A stretch of DNA of 45,456 bases, from contig JAJDZV010000013.1 of assembly GCA_022824465.1 (NCBI GenBank), positions 1-45,456 on the forward strand, given 5' to 3'. Numbering within the stretch: the stretch's first letter is position 1; every line of letters begins with the position of its first letter. Below the pieces are notes generated by a model. That model saw nothing but the letters and a program-made list of their open reading frames with translations. It did not search any database and was not told the DNA's origin. Made by a program: the position numbers and the translations under genes. This DNA is from Anaerolineae bacterium. GTDB taxonomy: Bacteria > Chloroflexota > Anaerolineae > Aggregatilineales > Phototrophicaceae. Shown piece by piece: positions 9,011-16,011 of the stretch.

Positions 9011-10402
9011 TCAATCTATTGAATGCGACAGCGCGACCGCCAGATCGCCCTCAGGGCGCGCCCGCTTTCGGTCCGTCTGCTTCACTTGCCAAAGCGCAAG
9101 CAAAGCGAGCAGCAAGCCCAAAAGCCCGCAGCAGAAAACCGAGCCGTAGGCAAGCGCGAAGTCTCCGGTCAGGTACAGCGTAAGGTCGCGCGCGATTCCG
9201 CCGCCAGCGACGCCCGCGCCGCGCGCAAACGTGACGCAGAGCGTCCAGAAGCCGAGGAAGGTCCCCGCCCGCCCTTCGGGGCTCATCTCCATCATCATGC
9301 CCAAGGTGCCGATATTCCAGATGCCCATGCCGACGCCCAAGAGCATGAGTCCCGGCGTCACCAGTTGCCGGATTTCGCTCAGAGCGGACAGCCCGAAAAC
9401 GGCGTAAGCGATGACCAGAATGATGACTCCTCCGAGCGAAAAACTACTGCTGTTGAAGTGCTTGCGCTTGCCAGACAAGGCCAGCGCGGCGAAGGAACCG
9501 ATGATCGCCATGCCGCCCCAATACGCGGCGAAGCGGTTGGTGACATGGGCTTCCATGCCGAACACTTGGCCCGCGAACGGCTCGAGCACGGTGTCCTGCA
9601 GGAAAACGAAAGCCATCGACAGCGTGAGGTATAGCAGAAACATCGTCATGGCGCGGCTGCGCCACACGAGCGACAGATCGTGGCGGAGGCTGCTGCGCGG
9701 CTCCGCTTTCGCTTTGGCAACCTTGGGGTTGCGCCGCTCTTCGCCCAAAAGCGAAACAAACCAAAGTACAGCCAAAACGCCGGCAGCCACGAGGAAGAGC
9801 GTCAAGACCGACTGCGCCGTGAAACCGAGCTCGCCCGCAGTAGCCTCCGAAGGCAGCAGCAGGCTGAAAAAGACGCCGCCCGCCGCGAAGCCGATGAGCA
9901 GAAAGGTCCATACCAGGCCAACCGCGCGCCCACGCTGGCGATCGGTTGCGCGATCGTAGATCAAGGCGAGGTAAGTGCTGCCCGAAATGGCGCTGCCCAG
10001 GCTGAACAGGAGAAAGGAAACCGCCAGCGACAACCACAGCCCGGGCGGCGTCGCGGCGCTGATGCCGGCTTGAGCGCGCCGCACCAGTTCGGCCGTTGCG
10101 AACCCCAGCGTGACGGTGCTCAGCGCCATCATCGCTCTGCCCAGCCAAATCCAGAACATCCTCCGATAGCCGCCGACCGTATGCGTATCGGAGAAGCGGC
10201 CCGCCACGACTCCGAGCGGCGCCAGAAAATAACGCAAGCCTGTCAGCAAGCCGACGAGCGTCGCGCTGAAACCCAGATCAGCCACCATTATCCGATTCCA
10301 GACGCCGGTCGCCAGCACATCCACCATGCCTGAACCCAGGTGGAATAGCGCTATTTTCAGGTTTCTCGCGAGCGACAGCCCAGCGTTTCTGCCCTTATGC
10401 AT
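9011..10402 (-). CDS. PUCC-family (BCH) MFS-type membrane protein
   Basis: This 463-residue protein has about 12 membrane segments of the major facilitator type. The beginning, with NLKIALFHLGSGMVDVL, GLLTGLRYFLAPLGVVAGRFSDTH and YRRMFWIW, resembles the PUCC/LhaA family named from photosynthetic bacteria, where members aid light-harvesting complex or pigment assembly. I choose the ATG at 10402. The frame is open to 10492, but a strong minus-strand promoter (10440-10467) lies inside that extension, so the longer form would not be transcribed. No photosynthesis gene is seen nearby, so the role here is unknown; transport of a small solute is equally possible. Confidence 0.82.
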   Translation of the reverse strand: MHKGRNAGLSLARNLKIALFHLGSGMVDVLATGVWNRIMVADLGFSATLVGLLTGLRYFLAPLGVVAGRFSDTHTVGGYRRMFWIWLGRAMMALSTVTLGFATAELVRRAQAGISAATPPGLWLSLAVSFLLFSLGSAISGSTYLALIYDRATDRQRGRAVGLVWTFLLIGFAAGGVFFSLLLPSEATAGELGFTAQSVLTLFLVAAGVLAVLWFVSLLGEERRNPKVAKAKAEPRSSLRHDLSLVWRSRAMTMFLLYLTLSMAFVFLQDTVLEPFAGQVFGMEAHVTNRFAAYWGGMAIIGSFAALALSGKRKHFNSSSFSLGGVIILVIAYAVFGLSALSEIRQLVTPGLMLLGVGMGIWNIGTLGMMMEMSPEGRAGTFLGFWTLCVTFARGAGVAGGGIARDLTLYLTGDFALAYGSVFCCGLLGLLLALLALWQVKQTDRKRARPEGDLAVALSHSID

Positions 10403-10439
10403 GGATGATTGCTTAGAATTATGTAGATTTCTGGCAAGG

Positions 10440-10467
10440 ATTATACAGGTTTCGTTGCGGCGGTCAA
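10440..10467 (-). promoter_or_regulatory. Promoter of the PUCC-family gene
   Basis: On the minus strand TTGACC (10467-10462) and a perfect TATAAT (10445-10440) are separated by 16 bases. Initiation near 10433 gives a leader of about 30 bases to the ATG at 10402. Confidence 0.7.
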
Positions 10468-10475
10468 TAGAGCGC

Positions 10476-10506
10476 TTGAAGAACTGAGACAAAACTATGC
10501 TATACT
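10476..10506 (+). promoter_or_regulatory. Probable promoter of the Usp gene
   Basis: TATACT (10501-10506) is a good -10 element. A weaker -35 candidate TTGAAG (10476-10481) is 19 bases upstream. It is divergent from the PUCC gene promoter, and the start would fall near 10513, just before the usp ribosome binding site. Confidence 0.45.
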
Positions 10507-10543
10507 GAAATCATGAGTGATTAACCGCGAGAGTGAGGTTCAA

Positions 10544-11005
10544 ATGTTTCAACACCGCCCGTTCAAGAAGATAGTTGTGCCGACTGATGGTTCCGCCTGG
10601 AGCGAGCGCGCGATTCCCTATGCGGTGGACTTCGCGCGCATCAGCGAGGGCGAAGTGATTCTGCTCCACATATTCACGCCGCCCATGCACGAATTTGTCG
10701 ATTCCCTGGCGATCGCCGGCGAATATGAGTTGGCGAATCGGATTCGGGAGGAGATCAAGCAGCATCTTCTCGGCTTGCGAAATGAAGTGAGGGCGGAAGG
10801 CGTCGGCTGCCGCCTGCACATTATTGACGCGGTCGGTGTAGCGCAGCATATCATCGAATACGTCGAAGGCGAGGACGCCGACCTGGTCGTGATGACCACG
10901 CACGGGCACTCCGGCTTGGCGCGGCTGGTATTCGGCAGCGTCGCCAACAAAGTCATGCACGATATCAACGCGCCGGTTCTGGTGATTCGCCCGGACCTGG
11001 AATAA
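10544..11005 (+). CDS. Universal stress protein (UspA family)
   Basis: This single Usp domain has 153 residues, cytoplasmic and usually a dimer. It starts with KKIVVPTDGSAWSERAIPYA, the classic first strand with the nucleotide-contacting aspartate. It ends with MTTHGHSGLARLVFGSVA and APVLVIRP, the glycine-rich phosphate-binding motif and last strand of ATP-binding Usp proteins. The ATG at 10544 is preferred over the GTG at 10517 because GAGTGAGG lies at the right distance and the upstream codons are close to the predicted transcription start. Family members respond to stress and starvation; the specific role cannot be told. Confidence 0.93.
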   Translation: MFQHRPFKKIVVPTDGSAWSERAIPYAVDFARISEGEVILLHIFTPPMHEFVDSLAIAGEYELANRIREEIKQHLLGLRNEVRAEGVGCRLHIIDAVGVAQHIIEYVEGEDADLVVMTTHGHSGLARLVFGSVANKVMHDINAPVLVIRPDLE

Positions 11006-11031
11006 GCCATTCGGTACCCGCAACGCGGGAT

Positions 11032-11508
11032 TCACCGAAGCGGAATCTCATCGAAGGGCGGCAGCCTGTGGGCGACCGCCTTCTTTATGCGCGCTACCGC
11101 TCGCCAAGCATTCTCCTGCTCGTCGGCGGTCAACTTCAGCGCGTGGAATTCGTCTTCGTCGAGCACGAGGGTCCCTCCGTCAGGCCTGACAAAAACATCC
11201 AGCGCCAGGTCATCGGCCGCCACTTGATCCGCGCTAATCCGCGCCGGGCGCGTGATATTGCAGTACCAGCCTTTGATGACGCCGGTAGCCGCATCACAGA
11301 CGCGAAAAATGTTGTGCCAGCGGTCGGCGTAGAACCATTCGCGGAATTGGTCGCCGCGGCGCAGGTGGATAAAGCCCATGTCGCGATCAGGCAAGGCGAA
11401 TGTCGCGTCGACGCAGACGCTGGTCCCGTCGCGTTTGACCAAGACGCCTTGGTACGAGATCTCCTCCCTGCCAAAGGCGTCGCGCTTGATGACGGTGAAG
11501 TTGTTCAT
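11032..11508 (-). CDS. DUF402 family protein (predicted nucleotide phosphatase fold)
   Basis: The 158-residue protein has the DUF402 core. A beta-rich N-terminus is followed by FYADRWHNIFRV, GWYCNITRPARI, and the acidic stretch DDLALDVFVRPDG..LDEDEF. In characterised relatives such as FomD and the staphylococcal nucleoside tri-/diphosphatase, these carboxylates bind divalent metal at a substrate phosphate. Metal-dependent phosphohydrolase activity is therefore likely, with unknown substrate. Its ATG overlaps the stop of the thiamine pyrophosphokinase gene (TGATG), so the two are translationally coupled and the kinase is the first gene. Confidence 0.85.
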   Translation of the reverse strand: MNNFTVIKRDAFGREEISYQGVLVKRDGTSVCVDATFALPDRDMGFIHLRRGDQFREWFYADRWHNIFRVCDAATGVIKGWYCNITRPARISADQVAADDLALDVFVRPDGGTLVLDEDEFHALKLTADEQENAWRAVARIKKAVAHRLPPFDEIPLR

Positions 11509-12158
11509 CAGGCGCGTCCCACGGTATGAACAAGCAACAGCTTGCCGCGGCGGAATCCCAGCTCCGCGCGATCGGCCAGCATGACATTGCTGATGCCGCG
11601 CGCCGGTCCCTGCGGCAAAGATTCGTCGCTGAGCGGATATCTCAAGTTCTGCGTCGTGACGCCGTCGACGCTGTCGCCCAGGGGGATTAGGGACAGGGTA
11701 TCGCCCGCTTGTCCAAACACCTCATGCGCGCCGGGCAAGAGCAGGCGCGCCGTCTGTCCGCCATCGACCAGCGTGAGCGACATGCCGCTTACGCCGGGCA
11801 GCGTCAGCAGGAGGACATTGGCGAGCGTCTGGTCAATGCGGCCGCCCAAGGCGCCCACGATTGTGACGTCTTCCGCGCCGATATCCCGGCAATGCAGCAG
11901 CGCCAATTCGAGATCAGTCTCGTCTTTTTCGGCTGGCGCGGCAATAACCAGGCAGCCCTCCGCGCGGAAGTCGTTTGCTTGCGCTGGCGTCAGCGAATCG
12001 AGATCGCCGATGATGATGTCGGGCGTCAAGCCAAGCGCCCGGGCCTGCAGCGCACCACCGTTAGCGCATACGATGCGGCTGTCGGCGGCATCTGCGAGCG
12101 CGTTATGTATTGCGGCGCCCGGGCTGATGACGCCGTTGGCGAAGACCAGCGCTTTCAA
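11508..12158 (-). CDS. thiN: Thiamine pyrophosphokinase
   Basis: This transfers pyrophosphate from ATP to thiamine, giving thiamine diphosphate. At 216 residues it fits the family. The catalytic domain shows CANGGALQARALGLTPDIII, IGDLDSL, KDETDLELALL and GALGGRIDQTLANVLLL, in the family order. The aspartates in GDLDS and DETDLE bind magnesium and substrate. The C-terminal ~75 residues are the beta-rich thiamine-binding domain (for example SLIPLGDSVDGVTTQNLRYP). It is the first gene of a two-gene unit with DUF402. No thiamine riboswitch was seen upstream, so it may serve salvage without thiamine-responsive control. Confidence 0.93.
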   Translation of the reverse strand: MKALVFANGVISPGAAIHNALADAADSRIVCANGGALQARALGLTPDIIIGDLDSLTPAQANDFRAEGCLVIAAPAEKDETDLELALLHCRDIGAEDVTIVGALGGRIDQTLANVLLLTLPGVSGMSLTLVDGGQTARLLLPGAHEVFGQAGDTLSLIPLGDSVDGVTTQNLRYPLSDESLPQGPARGISNVMLADRAELGFRRGKLLLVHTVGRA

Positions 12159-12272
12159 CGGCAGTTTCCCCAGTTGACATTGTCGATTGTTGGCGCAGGC
12201 TGCATCTTACCATCTCTGGACAAGCCTCCTAGGGGCGAGCCATTGGACGCTGTTGAAAATCCTGATTCACCA

Positions 12273-12371
12273 TCACCCCAACCCCCCCATAGCGAGGGGA
12301 AGCTTTCCGGCTCGTTTTGGGGCGAGCAAGCTCCCCTTCCCTCGTGATCGGGGCAAGGGGCCGGGGGTGTT
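12273..12371. repeat. Intergenic inverted-repeat element
   Basis: CACCCCAACCCCC (about 12274-12286) faces GGGGGTGTT (12363-12371), and inside AGCGAGGGGAAGCTT faces AAGCTCCCCTTCCCTCG. The whole ~100-base block can fold into a long imperfect hairpin in a gap of 322 bases between the kinase and the hydantoinase B gene. It resembles dispersed non-coding repeats of unknown function. Half a copy of the small GGGGCGA-type palindrome lies just upstream (12229-12244). Apart from these, the gap shows nothing. Confidence 0.5.
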
Positions 12372-12480
12372 ATTCAAAGGACTCCATTGGCACGTCCGCT
12401 GGCGCATCCGGCGACTGTGCAGCGGGCGCGATCTATGCTAGTTTCGGTAACGAAATTGCCATTTTGGAGAGCGAGCCCTG

Positions 12481-14085
12481 ATGCCGGTTGATGCGATTAG
12501 CCTGGAAGTCTTCAAGAATCTCTTCGCCGCCGTCGCTGAGGAAATGGGTGTGGCGCTGCGGCGCGCCAGCTTTAGCCCTAACATCCGCGAGCGGCTCGAT
12601 TTCAGTTGTGCCGTTTTCGATGCCGAGGCGCGCATGATCGCGCAGGCGGCGCATATCCCCGTGCACCTGGGCAGTATGCCGGCCTCCGTGGCGGCCGCGG
12701 TCGCGGAGTTCGACGAGTTCTTTCCGGGCGACGTGGTCGTGCTCAATGATCCCTACCATGGCGGCACGCACCTGCCCGATATCACGATGATCTCGCCGGT
12801 ATTCGCCGGCGGCGAGCTGAGCTATTTTGTCGCCAGCCGCGCGCATCACGCCGATGTCGGCGGCATGACGCCCGGTTCGGCGCCGCTGAGCACCGAGCTT
12901 TATCAGGAGGGCATCATCATTCCGCCGCTGAAGCTGAAGTTGAGCGGCTGGATGAATGAAGGCGCGCTTGCCTTGATCGTCGCCAACAGCCGCGATCCCC
13001 AGGAGCGGATCGGCGACCTCGAGGCGCAAATGGCCGCTCATCGCATCGGCGAGAGCCGCGTCGCCGATATGATGATCAAGCATGGCGTCGAGACGACGGC
13101 CGAGCATGCCGCTGCCCAGCTGACCTATTCGCGGCGGATGACGGAAGCGGTCATCGCCCGCATTCCCGACGGCGTCTATCGCTTCCGCGACGCCATGGAA
13201 GGCGACGGACAAGCCGAGTTTGAGATTCCGATACAAGCGCGGATTGATGTCGCAGGCGAATCCATGCGCGTTGATTTTGCCGGCAGCGCGCCCCAGGCCC
13301 TGGGCAATGTGAACGCCGTGCCCGCCATAGTGCGCTCTGCCGCCTGGTATTGCGTGCGGCTGCTCGCCGATGAGGACATCCCGGTGAATCACGGCTGCTT
13401 TCAGCCGGTCACTGTGACCACGCCCGCAGGCAGCGTCTTGAATCCCCGCTTCCCGGCGGCGGTGGTCGTCGGCAACACCGAGACCAGCCAGCGAATCGTC
13501 GATACGGTCTTGGGCGCGCTGTCCCGTGCCTTGCCCGATATGCTGCCGGCGGCCTCGCAAGGCACGATGAACAATGTGGCCATCGGTGGCGCTATCGATG
13601 ACGAACAATTCGTTTACTATGAGACCTTGGGCGGCGGGCATGGCGCCTCCAGCCGCGGCGCTGGTCTATCAGGTCGGCACTGTCACATGACCAATACGCT
13701 GAATACCCCGGTCGAAGCGCTGGAATACAGTCTGCCGCTGCGGGTGCGGCGCTATCAATTGCGCGATGGCAGCGGCGGCGCTGGGCGGCATCGTGGCGGC
13801 GATGGCATCCGGCGCGAATATGAACTGCTGGTCCCCGCCACCGTCACCATCAACTCGGAGCGTCGCTTGCGCGCGCCTTATGGCATCAATGGCGGTCAGC
13901 CGGGGCAATGCGGCATGAATCAGGTGATATGCGACGGACAGGCTGAGACCGTCGGCGGCAAGCACAGCGCGGCTCTGTCCGCGGGCGACCGCGTCCTGAT
14001 TGAAACGCCAGGCGGCGGCGGATGGGGAGACTTGAACACGGAAACAAAGAGAGGCGCCATGCAAAATGTAGGGGCGACTCTATGA
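12481..14085 (+). CDS. hyuB: Hydantoinase/5-oxoprolinase B subunit (HyuB family)
   Basis: This subunit works with HyuA in ATP-dependent opening of hydantoins, 5-oxoproline or related cyclic amides (the acetone carboxylase superfamily). At 534 residues it is close to the usual length. It opens with [20 protein letters not shown], then [36 protein letters not shown] and [15 protein letters not shown], the metal/substrate region of the family. The C-terminus has [14 protein letters not shown] and ends in GGGGWGD. Roughly 17 residues after that come partly from a palindromic intergenic repeat (14067-14094). The ATG follows GGAGAGCGAG. Its partner hyuA is 1.9 kb downstream, not adjacent. Confidence 0.93.
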   Translation: MPVDAISLEVFKNLFAAVAEEMGVALRRASFSPNIRERLDFSCAVFDAEARMIAQAAHIPVHLGSMPASVAAAVAEFDEFFPGDVVVLNDPYHGGTHLPDITMISPVFAGGELSYFVASRAHHADVGGMTPGSAPLSTELYQEGIIIPPLKLKLSGWMNEGALALIVANSRDPQERIGDLEAQMAAHRIGESRVADMMIKHGVETTAEHAAAQLTYSRRMTEAVIARIPDGVYRFRDAMEGDGQAEFEIPIQARIDVAGESMRVDFAGSAPQALGNVNAVPAIVRSAAWYCVRLLADEDIPVNHGCFQPVTVTTPAGSVLNPRFPAAVVVGNTETSQRIVDTVLGALSRALPDMLPAASQGTMNNVAIGGAIDDEQFVYYETLGGGHGASSRGAGLSGRHCHMTNTLNTPVEALEYSLPLRVRRYQLRDGSGGAGRHRGGDGIRREYELLVPATVTINSERRLRAPYGINGGQPGQCGMNQVICDGQAETVGGKHSAALSAGDRVLIETPGGGGWGDLNTETKRGAMQNVGATL

Positions 14086-14094
14086 GTCGCACGC
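14067..14094. repeat. Palindromic repeat, copy 1 (overlaps the hyuB 3' end)
   Basis: TGTAGGGGCGACTCTATGAGTCGC contains a perfect 7-base inverted repeat, GCGACTC (14074-14080) and GAGTCGC (14084-14090). It is one of a dispersed family; the other copies are listed separately. Confidence 0.65.
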
Positions 14095-14154
14095 ATTCGG
14101 TACTGCGTATTGCCTTGGACTGTCGCCCGACTGGATTCGCGGCGCAGACTTGAG

Positions 14155-14595
14155 TTAGTCGTTCGCGGCGCTGGCGATGTTGACCGGGATCTGCCGCGGC
14201 TTGACGTGGTCGGCTTTCGGCAGCGTGATGCTCAAGACGCCGTGCTCGAATTTGGCTTCGACCTCGTTGCCGTTGACGATGGTCGGGAAACGCAGGCTGC
14301 GGCTGAATTTGCCGAAGCGGCGCTCGCGAATCAGCACCTTGCTGTCTTCGCCGAGATTTTCAGCGGCGCTTTCGCCGGCGATCGTCAAGACATCTTCATG
14401 GATGTTGACGCTGATGTCGTCCTGCTTGATGCCGGGCAAATTGGCGCGCACGATGTAGGCGCCCGGGTTTTCTTCGACATCAAGGGCGAGACTGTAGTCG
14501 CGGCCTTCGACGTCGCCATTGCTAAACCAGGGACGCGCGTCGTTCAACAGATCGTCAACCAGACGGAAGTAGGGACTGCGGGAACGGATCATCAT
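14155..14595 (-). CDS. Small heat-shock protein (Hsp20/alpha-crystallin family)
   Basis: This 146-residue ATP-independent chaperone has a short N-terminal arm (SPYFRLVDDLLND), an alpha-crystallin domain (about 45-135) with ENPGAYIVRANLPGIKQDDI and VLIRERRFGKFSRSLRFP, and the GVLSITLPKAD strand. The C-terminal tail contains the IPVNI motif, which fits the I-x-I/V anchor used for oligomer assembly. The ATG at 14595 is preferred because GAGGAGAG ends only two bases before the first ATG (14601) but sits about 8 bases before this one; ATG 14592 is also possible. It lies between hyuB and hyuA on the opposite strand. Confidence 0.93.
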   Translation of the reverse strand: MMIRSRSPYFRLVDDLLNDARPWFSNGDVEGRDYSLALDVEENPGAYIVRANLPGIKQDDISVNIHEDVLTIAGESAAENLGEDSKVLIRERRFGKFSRSLRFPTIVNGNEVEAKFEHGVLSITLPKADHVKPRQIPVNIASAAND

Positions 14596-14647
14596 TTTCA
14601 TCTCTCCTCTGCATATTGCATTGCTACAACATCAGTTTCGGACATTG

Positions 14648-14678
14648 ATGTAAGAACAATAGCAGCGCAATGTAAGAA
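14648..14678. promoter_or_regulatory. Paired direct repeats upstream of hsp20
   Basis: ATGTAAGAA occurs at 14648-14656 and again at 14670-14678, exactly 22 bases apart, about two helical turns. The position 50-80 bases upstream of the hsp20 start fits a regulator site or repeated promoter element. No CIRCE element (TTAGCACTC-type) was seen. Confidence 0.3.
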
Positions 14679-14830
14679 AAACCAAAGAGCCGCGCAAAAG
14701 ATATGACGGCGCGGCCCGGGCGCGCCCGCATGCCCGCCACAACGAGCCCGAGGACAGGGCTGATCTGATTTGGTCCGATACAACAACCGCGCGACTTTAA
14801 ACACCAGCATACGCTTCGACGAACGCCGTC

Positions 14831-14852
14831 GAGGCGAATCTGTGAATCGCCC
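14831..14852. repeat. Palindromic repeat, copy 2
   Basis: GAGGCGAATCTGTGAATCGCCC has the same CTGTGAATCGCCC half as the copy at 28758-28784. Confidence 0.5.
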
Positions 14853-14900
14853 GCTTGAAATAGATCCCAACTCGCCGCATATGCATCACGGCCATACAAG

Positions 14901-14930
14901 CCTTGACCGGTTGAGCCCGTGTCTCGCCCG
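14901..14930. repeat. 30-base element, copy a
   Basis: The element starts CCTTGACCGGTTGAGCC and ends GTGTCTCGCCCG. It matches 15856-15885 at all but two positions. Its CTCGCCC end resembles the palindromic repeat family. Confidence 0.6.
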
Positions 14931-15690
14931 CGCACGCCAATGACGCCAAACTGCTTATCGCATGACCGCCTCGCAACTACCGATAAGCAGAGTATCGGCC
15001 CGCGGGCTGGCTGAAGTACAAGCACAAGGACTCCGCACATTTGTTCTTTATTCCTGTGCACAATGATGATACACTCTTCCTATGTATAAACAGTCTATTG
15101 CGCTCAATCTCGGCTCTCCGCGGTATCCGCCTCCCCCCGCTGAGGAGCAGGCGCCTCTGGGATTGGAGCGTCGTTGCGGTCACCTCCACCCCCCTGCCCC
15201 CTCTCCGAATCATCTGCTGACGACAGGACAGGTTTGTCGCACAGTCAATGTTGGCGGTAGAGATGGCAGTTTGCGGACGAGCCAGTGGCTCGCGCCTACA
15301 GGACTCGTCAGATTCTGGGGCACGAGGATTGGCGAGTTATTTCAAATCAGGGCGACGTATATGCGCGCGGCATCCATTCTCGCAAGGTGTCATGTCCTCA
15401 GGAATCATCAGAGAGGGGGAGCGCGCTGCAAGAAGATGGAAGCATTAGGGCATATGTGCGTCGCGCAAGAGATAATGCGCGAATTCTTGTTCGAATCACC
15501 CTTCTCTATTGAATCGGGAATCGGCGGAGAATCGGGTACAAGAACGCTTCCGCTCCTCCGCCCCCCCCCCGCCATGTACCTATACGGTATCTATACACTT
15601 GCCGATTTTCCAAGCCAGTTGGGACACTTTCAAGATTCGTTGCCGCTGGCGCGCATGCAAACCAAAATCATACCGGCCGCGCCTTGCCCT

Positions 15691-15769
15691 TTGTCCATTC
15701 CAGCCGGAATACTATGCCCTTTGTCCGAAAAAACTTTTTCTTTGTCCGACAATGGACAATCTAGGACAA
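15691..15769. promoter_or_regulatory. Phased TTGTCC/GGACAA box cluster (operator-like)
   Basis: TTGTCC occurs at 15691, 15721 and 15742, and its complement GGACAA at 15754 and 15764. The start-to-start distances are 30, 21, 12 and 10 bases, close to whole turns of DNA, so all boxes would face roughly one side of the helix. The first two are longer matches (CCCTTTGTCC). The cluster ends about 240 bases before hyuA. The binding protein is unknown. Confidence 0.4.
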
Positions 15770-15855
15770 TGCGCAAACGAATAGCCAACAATTGCCCCGC
15801 CAATTGCTGCGCGCTTGCGAGTCGCCAACTTGCCAAGCGCCCAATGCCGGTAAAG

Positions 15856-15885
15856 CCTTGACGGGTTGAGCCTGTGTCTCGCCCG
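15856..15885. repeat. 30-base element, copy b
   Basis: This is the second copy of the element at 14901-14930, in the same orientation about 955 bases away. Confidence 0.6.
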
Positions 15886-16011
15886 CTTGCGACGCCCCCC
15901 GAGCGAAAGGAGATGCGGCGAGGCTGGCTTGAATACTTGGTTCGCTTGCACAGCAATAAATGATAAGATGGCACGATTAACCGGGGACGCTAAAACTGCG
16001 AGGCGGGGCGC

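Larger units (their letters stand above)
14679..16011. other. Gene-poor, repeat-rich intergenic region
   Basis: No credible gene lies between the hsp20 upstream region and hyuA. The longest open frames (15082-15861 plus; 15712-16503 minus) have unnatural composition, poor family resemblance, or overlap hyuA antisense. The region holds two near-identical 30-base elements (14901-14930 and 15856-15885), another palindrome copy (14831-14852), a C10 homopolymer (15561-15570), and a cluster of TTGTCC/GGACAA boxes (15691-15769). It may be the remains of an inserted or decayed segment. Confidence 0.6.

Noticed and set aside
10403..10492. Longer N-terminus for the PUCC-family gene
   Set aside because: A TTGACC-16-TATAAT promoter lies inside it and the residues do not match the family.
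12433..13641. 402-codon minus-strand open frame
   Set aside because: It is antisense to hyuB, whose motifs are intact; the composition is typical of a shadow.
15082..15861. 259-codon plus-strand open frame in the gene-poor region
   Set aside because: Unnatural composition (proline runs, poly-C derived residues), no motif, and it spans the phased box cluster and repeats.
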